This document shows, piece after piece, positions 30,424-38,933 of a stretch of 64,000 nt of DNA (positions are counted from its first letter, which is position 1; each line of letters starts with the position of its first letter). The DNA is from Cohnella sp. SGD-V74 (GTDB taxonomy: Bacteria; Bacillota; Bacilli; Paenibacillales; Paenibacillaceae), in the NCBI RefSeq assembly GCF_003001675.1, contig NZ_PVYW01000011.1, forward strand, positions 186,001 through 250,000, given 5' to 3'. The notes beneath the pieces are model-generated. The model was not told where the DNA came from. It did no database searches and saw only the letters and a list, made by a program, of their open reading frames with translations. The position numbers and the translations under genes are program-made.

Positions 30424-32508
30424 ATGCTAGAAATTCGATGGATAACAGGAGTTGTGCTGGCTGTGTGTCTGCTGCTAACCCCTTACGGCGACAAGACCGC
30501 AGCAATGGATTCGCCTTCGAACAAGGCTGCGATCGCCTACGAGGCAACCCGGAAAACGGCAACCGAGAAGGCCGATCTCCTCACGAAAGCTTACGGCGCG
30601 AACAGCGTGCAGTATGCCATTATCGATCATGGCAGCATCATCGTATCCGGCCAATCCGGCAGGAATGATGAGAAGGGGCATATTCCGCTCACGAAAGAAA
30701 CGATGTACGGGATCGGCTCGACGAGTAAAATGTTTATCACGGTTGCCGTCATGCAATTGGTCGACCAGGGGAAAATCGATCTCGATACTCCGGTCGTCCA
30801 GTATATTCCCGAGTTTACGATGAAGGATGAACGCTACAAGCAGATTACGCCGCGCATGCTGCTGAATCATTCTTCCGGTCTAAGCGGAACGTCGACGACG
30901 AGCATTGTGTTATTCGAAGATAACGATACCTACAGCTACGATACGCTGCTGAAGCAATTGGCCGGTCAGACCTTGAAGGCGGAACCAGGTGCTTATTCGG
31001 TTTATTGCAATGACGGATTTACGCTGGCCCAGATTCTGATCGAGCGAGTCAGCGGCATGGACTTTACCGCTTACATCCACCAATCTATTACGGTGCCTCT
31101 GGGTATGACCCATACGAAGACGCCGCTGGATTCTCCGAACACGGAGAAGATGGCGGGACTCTATTATCCTGCCTATGCCGGACAACTTCCCAACCAGACG
31201 TTCAACTTGATTGGGACGGGAGGCATTTATTCCACGGCGGAAGATTTAGTTCGATTCTCGAAAATTTTCACGGGCGAAGCGGAAGAAGTCTTATCCGTCA
31301 AATCCGCTGCGGCCATGGCGCAAGACGAGTACAAGACGTCCCTATGGCCAGACGATGCGGACAACTCATTCGAATACGGTCTGGGCTGGGACAGCGTCAA
31401 TCTGTATCCCTTCAACGAATACGGATTAAAGGCGCTGACCAAAGGCGGAGACACGCTTCTGTATCACGCATCGCTCGTTGTGATTCCGGAGCACAATATG
31501 GCGGCGGCTGTTGTCTCATCCGGCGGGCACAGCACGATCAACCAACTTCTGGCGAACGAAATTCTGCTTCAGGCTCTAAGAGAGAAAGGGACCATTGCCG
31601 AATTCAAGCCCGAGAAGTCCTACGGCGCTCCGGTAAAGGCGGATATGCCGGAGTCCGTGCTGCAGTATTCGGGAGTCTATGGCGCGACCGGTACAACGAT
31701 CAACGTCGATATTGCCGAAGGCGGCGTCATGTCCATCTCCTCGGAACCGTGGCCCGATAATCCGGCCCAGATTTACGAATATTCAGCAGACGGCACGTTT
31801 CGGAGTGCGGATGGGAGTGTGATGATCAGCTTCGAGACGGAGGAAAATGGCCGTACCTACGTATGGCTTCGCCGATACGCTTCGCTTCCGGGTCTTGGGC
31901 AGTTGGCCATGTCAGAGTACAGCGCCGAGAAGCTCCAGCCTCAGGATCTTTCGACGGAGACTCAAGCAGCATGGATGAAGCGCGACGGCAAGAAGCATTA
32001 TCTGTTGAATGAGAAGTATACGTCGCTCGTATATCTGGGGTTGCCGCGCATCCAATTGAATATGTCGAGACAATTGCCTGGGTACGTGTTGGATAAGCGA
32101 ATAACAGGTCCGAATACAGCCGTCTCCGAATTGCAAATTCCGGGAATGAACGGACGGGATCTCACAGATTTAACATTCATTACGCAAGACGGCGTTGAGT
32201 ACCTGAATATCGGCGGAAGCCTCTTCGTGAATGAAGGCGCCGTGAAGCCCATCTACGTCGGTAAGAAGTCAATCGTTACGATTCCGTCGAGCGGATATGC
32301 CAGATGGTATACGATAAGCGACAAAGACGGGGGCAAGACCGTTAAGATCAGCCTGTCCTCGAATGCCTCCTTCGCCGTTTATAATGCGGAGGGAGCATGC
32401 ATCTACTTCAGTGTCATCGGAGACCAGGATCAGGTCGAACTGCCCGCTGGAGGATCGATTGTTTTCGCAGGAGATGCAGGCACGAAGTTCGAGATTTCCG
32501 CACGGTAG
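30424..32508 (+). CDS. Exported serine hydrolase (class C beta-lactamase/PBP-like)
   Basis: A 694-residue protein. A signal peptide (WITGVVLAVCLLLTPYG) is followed by a serine beta-lactamase-like domain, about residues 50-380: SxxK is GSTSKMF (nucleophile Ser, Lys), YxN is YCNDGFTLAQI, and the third motif is KGGDTLLYHA. The remaining ~300 residues are beta-rich extensions (SGVYGATGTTINVDIAEGG...; AGGSIVFAGDAGTKFEISAR) found in many Bacillales esterase/D-aminopeptidase-like members. It may hydrolyse D-amino-acid peptides or esters at the cell surface rather than lactams. ATG 30424 follows GGAGGGAG; a terminator follows the gene. Confidence 0.85.
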   Translation: MLEIRWITGVVLAVCLLLTPYGDKTAAMDSPSNKAAIAYEATRKTATEKADLLTKAYGANSVQYAIIDHGSIIVSGQSGRNDEKGHIPLTKETMYGIGSTSKMFITVAVMQLVDQGKIDLDTPVVQYIPEFTMKDERYKQITPRMLLNHSSGLSGTSTTSIVLFEDNDTYSYDTLLKQLAGQTLKAEPGAYSVYCNDGFTLAQILIERVSGMDFTAYIHQSITVPLGMTHTKTPLDSPNTEKMAGLYYPAYAGQLPNQTFNLIGTGGIYSTAEDLVRFSKIFTGEAEEVLSVKSAAAMAQDEYKTSLWPDDADNSFEYGLGWDSVNLYPFNEYGLKALTKGGDTLLYHASLVVIPEHNMAAAVVSSGGHSTINQLLANEILLQALREKGTIAEFKPEKSYGAPVKADMPESVLQYSGVYGATGTTINVDIAEGGVMSISSEPWPDNPAQIYEYSADGTFRSADGSVMISFETEENGRTYVWLRRYASLPGLGQLAMSEYSAEKLQPQDLSTETQAAWMKRDGKKHYLLNEKYTSLVYLGLPRIQLNMSRQLPGYVLDKRITGPNTAVSELQIPGMNGRDLTDLTFITQDGVEYLNIGGSLFVNEGAVKPIYVGKKSIVTIPSSGYARWYTISDKDGGKTVKISLSSNASFAVYNAEGACIYFSVIGDQDQVELPAGGSIVFAGDAGTKFEISAR

Positions 32509-32520
32509 GTTCAGGATTTA

Positions 32521-32566
32521 GAGGGTGTACCAACGTCATCATATGACGGAGGGACACCCTCTTTTT
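32521..32566 (+). terminator. Terminator of the serine hydrolase gene
   Basis: GAGGGTGT pairs with ACACCCTC, with an inner CGTCAT/ATGACG pairing, then five T residues. Confidence 0.9.
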
Positions 32567-32687
32567 GTTTTCAAATGTAACAGATTTCCAATGTATCTAT
32601 TGCGTCTTTTCGGGCAACCCCGGCGTCTAACGAATGTATCTTCATGAAGCTGCAAAAAATATCACCATATAAGGAGTGCAACAAACC

Positions 32688-33137
32688 ATGAATAAAAAAA
32701 TTATCGCATTGGGCACGGCTGTCGTTATTGGAGGGTCCGCTTTTTTCGGAGTCATGAACACGTCCTGGGCTCAGAAACTTCCGCAGCAATTCAAACAAAG
32801 CTTCCATAAGCCCGCCGTAATAGCCGCCGAAGAAACGGTCAAAGAAGAAACGTTCCGCAACGTCAAAGTATCGGAGCGCTTCGTACAGTACACTGTGTCT
32901 GGTAAAGCTCGAGTCCATGAAGGCACGTACAATTACGCGGTGAAGCAAGCTGACGTTGTCGTAGCGGAAGGTTTCGGCACGGCATCGATGGGAGCTCCGG
33001 ACTGGGGAACGTTCACGCAGGAAGTTTCGATTCCCGCAAGCAAGCTGTCCGGCGATCAGCCGTTGATGTTCGAATTGTACGAGATCGACATGGAATCCGG
33101 CGAAGCCGTTAACAAAGTCGTATACGAACTAAAATAA
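32688..33137 (+). CDS. Exported Gmad2-domain protein
   Basis: A 149-residue secreted protein. The N-terminal signal is KKIIALGTAVVIGGSAFFGVMNTSWAQ. The C-terminal ~90 residues form a Gmad2 (Ig-like, spore-germination-associated) domain: VQYTVSGKARVHEGTYNYAVKQADVVVAEGFGTASMGAPDWGTFTQEVSIP...LMFELYEIDMESGEAVNKVVYEL. Gmad2 domains occur on germination and envelope proteins, but their partner is unknown. ATG 32688 follows AAGGAG. It lies 50 bases before an ECF sigma operon in the same direction and may belong to that regulon. Confidence 0.8.
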   Translation: MNKKIIALGTAVVIGGSAFFGVMNTSWAQKLPQQFKQSFHKPAVIAAEETVKEETFRNVKVSERFVQYTVSGKARVHEGTYNYAVKQADVVVAEGFGTASMGAPDWGTFTQEVSIPASKLSGDQPLMFELYEIDMESGEAVNKVVYELK

Positions 33138-33187
33138 ATTGAAGCTCATCGTGTCTTGCGGAATTCTGGCGACGGGAGGTTGGTGCA

Positions 33188-33706
33188 ATGGAAGAAACGG
33201 AGCTAGCGAGAAAAGCGATAGCCGGCGATGAAAACAGCTTCACGATCTTGATCCAGTCCAAGAGAGAGCGTCTATATCGGATGGCGTATACGTACGTAAG
33301 AAACAGGGAGGATGCGCTCGAAGTCGTGCAGGAGACCGTATATCGCGCATTCCTCGCCATCCACAAGCTGCAGCAGCCGCAATATTTCAATACATGGTTA
33401 ACGAAAATCGCGATTAACAGCGCCTTGGATTTCATACGCAAATCGAAAAAGGTCGTATACGCGGAACCGGGAGCCGAAGGCAGCTACGCACCGAATCATA
33501 ACGAAGAGGCGCTGGATCTGCGCGAAGCGTTGGACAGTCTCGACGAGAAATCCAGAACGGCGATTATGTTAAGGTATTTCGAGGATATGCAGCTCAAAGA
33601 CATTGCGGACGTGCTTGATACGCCGCTCAGTTCGGTGAAATCGATCATCTACCGGGGGCTGGAGCGGTTGAAAATCAAGCTGGGGGAGAGTGAGTCCATT
33701 GGATGA
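33188..33706 (+). CDS. ECF RNA polymerase sigma factor
   Basis: A 172-residue ECF sigma factor. Region 2 is ILIQSKRERLYRMAYTYVRNREDALEVVQETVYRAFLAIHKLQQPQYFNTWLTKIAINSALDFIRK, and region 4 is ALDSLDEKSRTAIMLRYFEDMQLKDIADVLDTPLSSVKSIIYRGLERLKIKL. This resembles the SigV/SigM-like group of Bacillales. ATG 33188 follows GGGAGG. It overlaps the anti-sigma gene by 8 bases. The Gmad2 gene immediately upstream is in the same direction. Confidence 0.94.
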   Translation: MEETELARKAIAGDENSFTILIQSKRERLYRMAYTYVRNREDALEVVQETVYRAFLAIHKLQQPQYFNTWLTKIAINSALDFIRKSKKVVYAEPGAEGSYAPNHNEEALDLREALDSLDEKSRTAIMLRYFEDMQLKDIADVLDTPLSSVKSIIYRGLERLKIKLGESESIG

Positions 33707-34646
33707 GAGGCTCAGACGAATGAAGCAATCTTACGACGAGATCGATATTCCCGATGAGTTGTCAATAGCCGTTGTCAAAGGAATAGAGAGAGGAAAACAG
33801 CAGCAGCTTCAACCGAATACGCGGCGGCGCAATCGGCGGTGGATCGGCCGGGTGAGCGCGAGCGCGGCAGCGTTGTTCATCGTTTTGACGATTGGCATCA
33901 ATACGGTTCCGGCTTTTGCGAATAGCCTGCAAGAGGTTCCCGGGCTGGGTCAGCTGGTGAAAATTTTACAGTTCAACAAAGGCAGCGCAGAGGGAGGAAC
34001 GATCCAGGACGCGACAGACGTTAACTTTATAACGGTGAAAGAGCAGGGGGACAAGGAAACCATTATTTTGAACTTCGCGCAGAACGGAGAGGCGCAGCAG
34101 GTGGCCAGCTCCTTCCACGTCTCGTTCACGGAGTATCCTCATACGATGACTTTTACGGTCGGCGGCGCCAGGAAATTTTCCGCGGTTAAAGATTTCGCTG
34201 CGTTAAAGAAGAGCGCACGGATCGAGGACGCCTACGAGCTCATCACTTTGGACGATTCGACGGTTCGGTTTAACGTAACTTTCAAAGAAGCGGTAACTTA
34301 CGAAGTCCACGAGTACAAGGAGCCGGCGCAGGTGGTAGTCACAATCGCTTCCGATCCGGCGCGCAACGTAGATCGGCCTCCGGTATACTCCGTGCGTACG
34401 GCATCCATCCCGTTCGGAGAGTCCGTTGGGATCGCGGAAGAAATGCTGTTCGGCGCAGAAAACATGCGCGCGCTGAAAGACAAACAAGGCCTATACTTCG
34501 TCGAGACCGGAATTTACGACACGGAAGCCGAAGCGAATGCGCAGATGAACGCGATTAAGGAACAGCTCGGATACACGGATCCGCTATTCGTCGAAAAGAG
34601 AGAAGACAGGCAAATACCGGAATCCATTCAGACACCTGCCCAATAG
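33699..34646 (+). CDS. Membrane-anchored anti-sigma factor (DUF4179-like)
   Basis: A 315-residue partner of the sigma factor. Residues 1-50 are a basic cytosolic anti-sigma segment (DERLRRMKQSYDEIDIPDELSIAVVKGIERGKQQQ), then one transmembrane helix (SASAAALFIVLTIGINTVPAFA) followed by SLQEVPGLGQLVKIL, the start of the DUF4179 extracytoplasmic domain. The end (GLYFVETGIYDTEAEANAQMNAIKEQLGYTDPLFVEKRED) looks like a SPOR-type fold, suggesting contact with peptidoglycan. TTG 33699 is preferred, 10 bases after GGGGGAG; GTG 33690 is too close. It presumably releases the sigma factor upon envelope stress. Confidence 0.85.
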   Translation: MDERLRRMKQSYDEIDIPDELSIAVVKGIERGKQQQLQPNTRRRNRRWIGRVSASAAALFIVLTIGINTVPAFANSLQEVPGLGQLVKILQFNKGSAEGGTIQDATDVNFITVKEQGDKETIILNFAQNGEAQQVASSFHVSFTEYPHTMTFTVGGARKFSAVKDFAALKKSARIEDAYELITLDDSTVRFNVTFKEAVTYEVHEYKEPAQVVVTIASDPARNVDRPPVYSVRTASIPFGESVGIAEEMLFGAENMRALKDKQGLYFVETGIYDTEAEANAQMNAIKEQLGYTDPLFVEKREDRQIPESIQTPAQ

Positions 34647-34661
34647 GCGGTGTCTTTTTTT
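34631..34661 (+). terminator. Terminator of the second sigma operon
   Basis: GACACCTGCC pairs with GGCGGTGTC around CAATA with one bulge, then seven T residues. The stop codon of the anti-sigma gene lies in the loop. Confidence 0.9.
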
Positions 34662-34784
34662 GGGTTACCAAATATTGCTGTTTTAACGCGAAAAACTTGA
34701 CCTTAACACTAATGTCATACTTTATGATGATATATAAGTGATTTTCACCAAAAAAATATGAAACTGAACTAGGACGGTGTCGTT

Positions 34785-35999
34785 ATGAATGAAACTTCCA
34801 GTCAAAGTTACTGGTCGAGCTCCTTTATTCGCATATGCCTATGCACTCTGCTGCTCTTTAGTGCATTTCAAATGCTTTTACCGATATTACCGATCTATAT
34901 GGCAGGCAACGGCAACAGTAAATCAGAGGTTGGCTGGATTGCCGGTCTCATTACTATCGCGGCCGTGCTGATTCGCCCGTTCATCGGGTATGCGCTTGAT
35001 CACTATAACCGCCGTCTGATCGTGCTCTTCGGTTCGTCCGCTCTTGCGCTGGCAGCCGGCGCGTTCACATTGTCAACTTCTACCGGATGGATGGCGACAG
35101 TCAGCCTGGCGCTGGGCATCGGCTGGGGGATAATGACAGCAGCGTACGCGACGATTGTATCCGATCTGATCCCAGCCGGCCGTCAAGGTGCCGGAATTGG
35201 CACGTTTATGATGTTCGGCTTCGCATCCATGGCTGTTGGTCCGTACATCGGCGGTTGGTTGATTGAGGAGTATGGACCAACGGTGTTGTTCGTAACAGCA
35301 AGTTTGCTCACAGTTCTGTCTTTGATCGTGTTCCTGACAGGAGGCGTCATCGGGTCGACATCAAGGAGGGGACTTTCAGCGGGAGAGCAACAACCTGTTT
35401 TGAAAAGGTTATTTGAGCAATCGGCACTGTTCCCAGCCCTGTTGATTTTGCTTTTTACGATTGGTTACGGCGGGATCATTTCCTTTGTCAGCTTGTTCGG
35501 GATGGAACTGGGAGTCAAGAACGGCGGCATCTTTTTCCTGCTGTCTAACATAGCTGCGATGCTTGTTCGTCCGGCGGTCGGCAAAATGTTCGATACGAAG
35601 GGTCACGCCGCGGTGCTTCTCCCAGGCATAGTCATCGGCATTCTTGCGATGATCGTCTTGTCGACGGCATCCACTCCAACTATGTTTATTATCGCGGCCT
35701 GTCTGTACGGACTGTCGTTCGGGGCAGTGCAGCCGTTTATCCTTGCATGGACAATCCAACGCGCTTCGCCTGAGCGCAGGGGAGCCGCGAACAGCACGTT
35801 TCTGGTCGGTATGGACGGCGGCATTTCACTTGGTTCGATCTCATTCGGATTTGTAGCACAAATGTGGGGCTTTGTCGCCGTGTTCCAATACTCGGTTGTA
35901 TTATTAATTGCGCTTCTGATCATTTACAGCATTAGCTTAGTCAGATCGAGAGCAAGCCGGACTCCTGGAGCGGTTAAAAATCGAGAAGAACAAGTATAG
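34785..35999 (+). CDS. MFS transporter (12-helix efflux type)
   Basis: A 404-residue major facilitator. Motif A between helices 2 and 3 reads RPFIGYALDHYNRRLIVLFGSSALAL (GxxxD...RR), and the segment LGIGWGIMTAAYATIVSDLIPAGRQGAGIGTFMMFGFASMAVGPYIGGWL shows the drug-export motif C-like helix 5. Twelve hydrophobic helices are apparent. ATG 34785 with a weak AGGACGG site. It is monocistronic with no adjacent regulator. Likely exports a small hydrophobic compound or siderophore-like metabolite; the substrate is unknown. Confidence 0.88.
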   Translation: MNETSSQSYWSSSFIRICLCTLLLFSAFQMLLPILPIYMAGNGNSKSEVGWIAGLITIAAVLIRPFIGYALDHYNRRLIVLFGSSALALAAGAFTLSTSTGWMATVSLALGIGWGIMTAAYATIVSDLIPAGRQGAGIGTFMMFGFASMAVGPYIGGWLIEEYGPTVLFVTASLLTVLSLIVFLTGGVIGSTSRRGLSAGEQQPVLKRLFEQSALFPALLILLFTIGYGGIISFVSLFGMELGVKNGGIFFLLSNIAAMLVRPAVGKMFDTKGHAAVLLPGIVIGILAMIVLSTASTPTMFIIAACLYGLSFGAVQPFILAWTIQRASPERRGAANSTFLVGMDGGISLGSISFGFVAQMWGFVAVFQYSVVLLIALLIIYSISLVRSRASRTPGAVKNREEQV

Positions 36000-36077
36000 G
36001 GATTAGATCATTACTTTCGGGTGATGAAAGAGATCCCTATAATTTACAATGAGAGGACACATCTCAGATATTTATTC

Positions 36078-37676
36078 TTAATGTGATTCAGCGCGCTTGG
36101 ATTCAACCGCTTCGTCGCCGTCGACAGTACCGCCGTCAGTTCCAATATGACGCAAGATGACGGCCGCGAGTATGGAGAGGATGGCGATGCTGACTGCGCT
36201 CGTTGCCGCTGCCGCATTGAATCCCGCCGTGAATGCTGACTGCGCCTCTTCAAGCACGCCGGCAGGCAGTTCATGCGCTACGGACGATGCCCCTGCGAGG
36301 CTGTCTCCCACGGCTTTCCGGACATCCTGAGCCAGCGTATCGGGTATCCGGTCGAACATTTGGCTGCGATAGACGGCGGCCGTGAGGCTGCCCAGCGTGG
36401 CAATGCCAACCGCCAGGCCAAGTTCCTGCACAGTCTCGGACATGGCCGAGGCTGATCCAGCCTTCTCCGCAGGCGCCGCGCCTACCACTAGATCCGTGCC
36501 TAGTGCGGCGATCGTGCCAAGGCCAAGATAGACGAGTGAAAATGCGGCCGTGACCAGGGCAACGCCAGACGGCTCGTTTTCGAGGCGCATGAGCATCAAA
36601 TAGCCGATGACCGATAGTCCGAGCGCGCCCGCGATCACATAGCCGGGCCGGATACGACGTGATGCAAGCGGTGCCGCGATACCGGCGGCGAGCATAGCGA
36701 GCGCCGGCGGCCCCATCCAGAGCCCTGCTGCCAGAGGCGTTAGTCCGGCGACCAGTTGCAGGTACTGAGTGACCAGCAGCATCGTTCCGCCGACGCCAAT
36801 GAGGCCCACAAGGAGTACGGCCAATGCGACGCTGAACACCTTGCTGCTGAAAAGATCCAAGTCGATGAGCGGACTTTCCAATCGGCGCTGTCGCCGAACT
36901 AACAAGAACATGAAGACGAATCCACCGGCAATCGCAAGCGCTGTTTCGGTACTGAGCCCATTTTTGGAGACCTGCTTGATGCCGTAGATGATGGGCAGCA
37001 GGGCCAGGAGCGAAAGGGTGACACTCGGGATATCCAACTTGCCGGCCTGTGGCGCCCGGTATTCCGGGAGGAGAAATGGTGCGGCTGCAAGCAGGAGGCC
37101 GACCACCGGCACCGCGACAAGAAAGGCCGCTCCCCACCAGTAGTGCTCTAGCAACGCACCGCCCACGACCGGGCCAGACGCCATGCCGAGCGCGAACATG
37201 GTCGCCCACACCCCAATCGCAAGCGCACGCTGGTGACGGTTGACGAACAGGTTGCTGATAAGTGCCAGCGTCGATGGCATCAGTGTCGCGCCCGCCACAC
37301 CAAGCGCCGCACGTGCCGCAATGAGCGTGGAGGCGCTGGGGGAATAGGCCGCCAGCACAGAAGTGATTCCAAAGGCAGCAGCCCCGATCATCAGCAGCTT
37401 GCGCCGCCCGATGCGATCACCCAACGTTCCCATCGTGATGAGGAAGCCGGCGATCATGAAGCCATAGGCGTCCACAATCCATAGGGTCTGTGCGCTGGTC
37501 GGCTTCAGATCGAGTGCTAGCGCCGGCAATGCCAGATGCAACAGCGTCAGGTCGAGTCCGAGCAGGATGGTTGGCAGGGAGAGAAGCGCGAGACCGGCCC
37601 ATTCGCGCGGGCCGGCGAGCGTCACGGACTGAATTGTTCGCCCCGCAGGACCTTCAGTGGTACATGAATTTTCCAA
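36078..37676 (-). CDS. MFS multidrug transporter, 14-helix DHA2 (EmrB/QacA/SmvA) family
   Basis: A 532-residue exporter. Motif A is GTLGDRIGRRKLLMIGAAAFG, motif C is LGMASGPVVGGALLEHYWWGAAFLVAVPVVGLLLA, and the family opening is LPTILLGLDLTLLHLALPALALDLKPTSAQTLWIVDAYGFMIAGFLITMGTLGD. Fourteen hydrophobic segments place it with QacA/LfrA/SmvA quaternary-ammonium pumps. TTG 37676 is chosen, with AAAGGAG 8 bases upstream. The coding sequence is distinctly GC-richer than its neighbours, while the divergent LysR gene is AT-rich, so the two seem to have different histories. Direct repeats in the shared promoter region suggest LysR control. Confidence 0.92.
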   Translation of the reverse strand: MENSCTTEGPAGRTIQSVTLAGPREWAGLALLSLPTILLGLDLTLLHLALPALALDLKPTSAQTLWIVDAYGFMIAGFLITMGTLGDRIGRRKLLMIGAAAFGITSVLAAYSPSASTLIAARAALGVAGATLMPSTLALISNLFVNRHQRALAIGVWATMFALGMASGPVVGGALLEHYWWGAAFLVAVPVVGLLLAAAPFLLPEYRAPQAGKLDIPSVTLSLLALLPIIYGIKQVSKNGLSTETALAIAGGFVFMFLLVRRQRRLESPLIDLDLFSSKVFSVALAVLLVGLIGVGGTMLLVTQYLQLVAGLTPLAAGLWMGPPALAMLAAGIAAPLASRRIRPGYVIAGALGLSVIGYLMLMRLENEPSGVALVTAAFSLVYLGLGTIAALGTDLVVGAAPAEKAGSASAMSETVQELGLAVGIATLGSLTAAVYRSQMFDRIPDTLAQDVRKAVGDSLAGASSVAHELPAGVLEEAQSAFTAGFNAAAATSAVSIAILSILAAVILRHIGTDGGTVDGDEAVESKRAESH

Positions 37677-37718
37677 GAGAATCACTCCTTTATTGTCTGA
37701 GTCGAGTATACACCTCTA

Positions 37719-37768
37719 TTGATATCAGGTATAATGACCGTTACTGATGTTGATATCACTTATAGTGA
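37719..37768 (+). promoter_or_regulatory. LysR-type direct repeats in the divergent promoter region
   Basis: TTGATATCAGGTATAATGA (37719-37737) and TTGATATCACTTATAGTGA (37750-37768) are repeated with a 31-base period, each containing TGATATCA. This fits recognition and activation sites for the LysR protein in the spacer between it and the MFS exporter. Confidence 0.65.
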
Positions 37769-37782
37769 TGGAGGTGCAGTTC

Positions 37783-38631
37783 TTGGAACTAAGCGATCTG
37801 AAGTTATTTCAAACCATTGCTGAAGAAGGAAGCATTTCTGGAGCTGCCAAGCGATTAGATTATGTTCAGTCCAATGTAACTGCAAGGTTGCGTAGACTAG
37901 AGGATGAGCTGGGAGTTCTTCTTTTCCATAGAAGACCTAAAGGAGTTCAGATCACAGAAAAAGGCGCACTTTTCCGTAAGTATGCCGATTCCATTTTGCA
38001 AATGGCAGATGAATCGATCAAAATACTTCAAGATCACGGTAAACCAAGCGGATCATTAAAAATGGGTGTTGTTGAAACGGTAACGTGCGGAAATTTCATG
38101 AACCTGATTGCTTCTTATCAATCGCGGTATGAAGAAGTATCTCTCAGTTTAGAAACAGGCAATTCTCTTGAATTAATGGAGAAGGTAGAGAACTATGAAT
38201 TAGATGCTGCCTTTGTAACAGGTGAGCTGTCCAATACAAATTTCTTGACCGACTTTTTATTAACGGATGAAATTGTATTATTATCTGGCAGGACATTAGC
38301 CCCGGATTTAATAGAGCAAAAGTGGGCAATCTCTCCAAGGGGTTGTCCTTTTAGAATGAGATTGGAACAATGGTTGAAGGATGAGGGAATTGCCCTAAAA
38401 AACTTCATAGAGATTAGTTCGTTAGAAACGCTCTTAAGCAGTGTGAGAGCTGGATTGACGTCCACCATTCTGCCTAAATCGGTTTTAAAAGGTCCATATG
38501 CAGATTTACATGTGTACCCTATACCCGAATCGTATCGTTTTATTGAAACAGGTCTTATCAGAAGAAAAGAAAAATATATGAGCCATGCTTACAAAGCTTT
38601 TGCAGCTCTAGTTCAGGAGGAAGGCCTGTAA
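37783..38631 (+). CDS. LysR family transcriptional regulator
   Basis: A 282-residue regulator. The N-terminal helix-turn-helix is LSDLKLFQTIAEEGSISGAAKRLDYVQSNVTARLRRLEDELGVLLFHRRPKGVQITEKG, followed by the periplasmic-binding-protein-like effector domain (GSLKMGVVETVTCGNFMNLIASYQSRYEEVSLSLETGNSLELMEKVENYELDAAFV). It is close to the CzcR/YwqM-type regulators of Bacillus. TTG 37783 follows GGAGGTG; earlier in-frame ATGs lie in the operator repeats. AT-rich relative to the divergent MFS gene, whose expression it probably controls. The effector is unknown. Confidence 0.9.
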   Translation: MELSDLKLFQTIAEEGSISGAAKRLDYVQSNVTARLRRLEDELGVLLFHRRPKGVQITEKGALFRKYADSILQMADESIKILQDHGKPSGSLKMGVVETVTCGNFMNLIASYQSRYEEVSLSLETGNSLELMEKVENYELDAAFVTGELSNTNFLTDFLLTDEIVLLSGRTLAPDLIEQKWAISPRGCPFRMRLEQWLKDEGIALKNFIEISSLETLLSSVRAGLTSTILPKSVLKGPYADLHVYPIPESYRFIETGLIRRKEKYMSHAYKAFAALVQEEGL

Positions 38632-38662
38632 CATGTAATTTTGCGGTATCCATCTTGTATAT

Positions 38663-38737
38663 AAATCAAAATTATTTGATTTAACATTGCTTATAATAAC
38701 CAGTTATGCTAATCTCTATATATCAAATAAATTTGAT
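38663..38737 (+). promoter_or_regulatory. Two ArsR-type boxes and promoter of the arsR-arsM operon
   Basis: TCAAA-N4-TTTGA occurs twice: within AAATCAAA-ATTA-TTTGATTT (38663-38682) and ATCAAA-TAAA-TTTGAT (38722-38737). A promoter TTGCTT (38687) with TAATCT (38710), 17 bases apart, lies between them, so ArsR bound at both sites would enclose it. A consensus TATAAT also lies at 38692. Confidence 0.8.
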
Positions 38738-38752
38738 TTATGAGGTGTTCGG

Positions 38753-38920
38753 ATGTTAAATGTTCATGCGCTCGAGTATCTGATTTCTCAACATCAGCAA
38801 ACGATTGAAAACGAAGCACGGCATGCTTGGAAATGGATAAAGCGGGCCGAGGACGACACTGCGTATGAAGTTAAGGACATTCAACCGGGCGTCGTCTGCT
38901 GCCAACCTGTTTGTTGCTGA
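38753..38920 (+). CDS. Small cysteine-ended protein, first gene of the arsR-arsM operon
   Basis: A 55-residue ORF with ATG 38753 preceded by GAGGTG 5 bases upstream. It begins MLNVHALEYLISQHQQTIEN, has a helical charged middle (HAWKWIKRAEDDTAYEVKD), and ends CCQPVCC directly before the stop. I do not recognise the family. It is the first cistron after two ArsR boxes and lies 13 bases before arsR, so it should be arsenite-induced together with arsM. Two vicinal Cys pairs would be well suited to binding As(III) or a methylated arsenical, making a chaperone, scavenger or sensor role possible. That role is an inference. There is no signal peptide. Confidence 0.7.
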   Translation: MLNVHALEYLISQHQQTIENEARHAWKWIKRAEDDTAYEVKDIQPGVVCCQPVCC

Positions 38921-38933
38921 GGAGGCGTGAGCA

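Noticed and set aside
32625-32660. GCAACCCC...CGTCTAAC as an ECF promoter for the Gmad2 gene
   Set aside because: The elements look right, but the spacer is far too short for a -35/-10 pair, so the link to the adjacent sigma factor is unproven.
37747-37782. ATG 37747 or ATG 37768 as the LysR start
   Set aside because: Both lie in or at the end of the operator repeats, and the canonical LysR N-terminus (LSDLKLFQTIAEEGS) begins at TTG 37783 after GGAGGTG.
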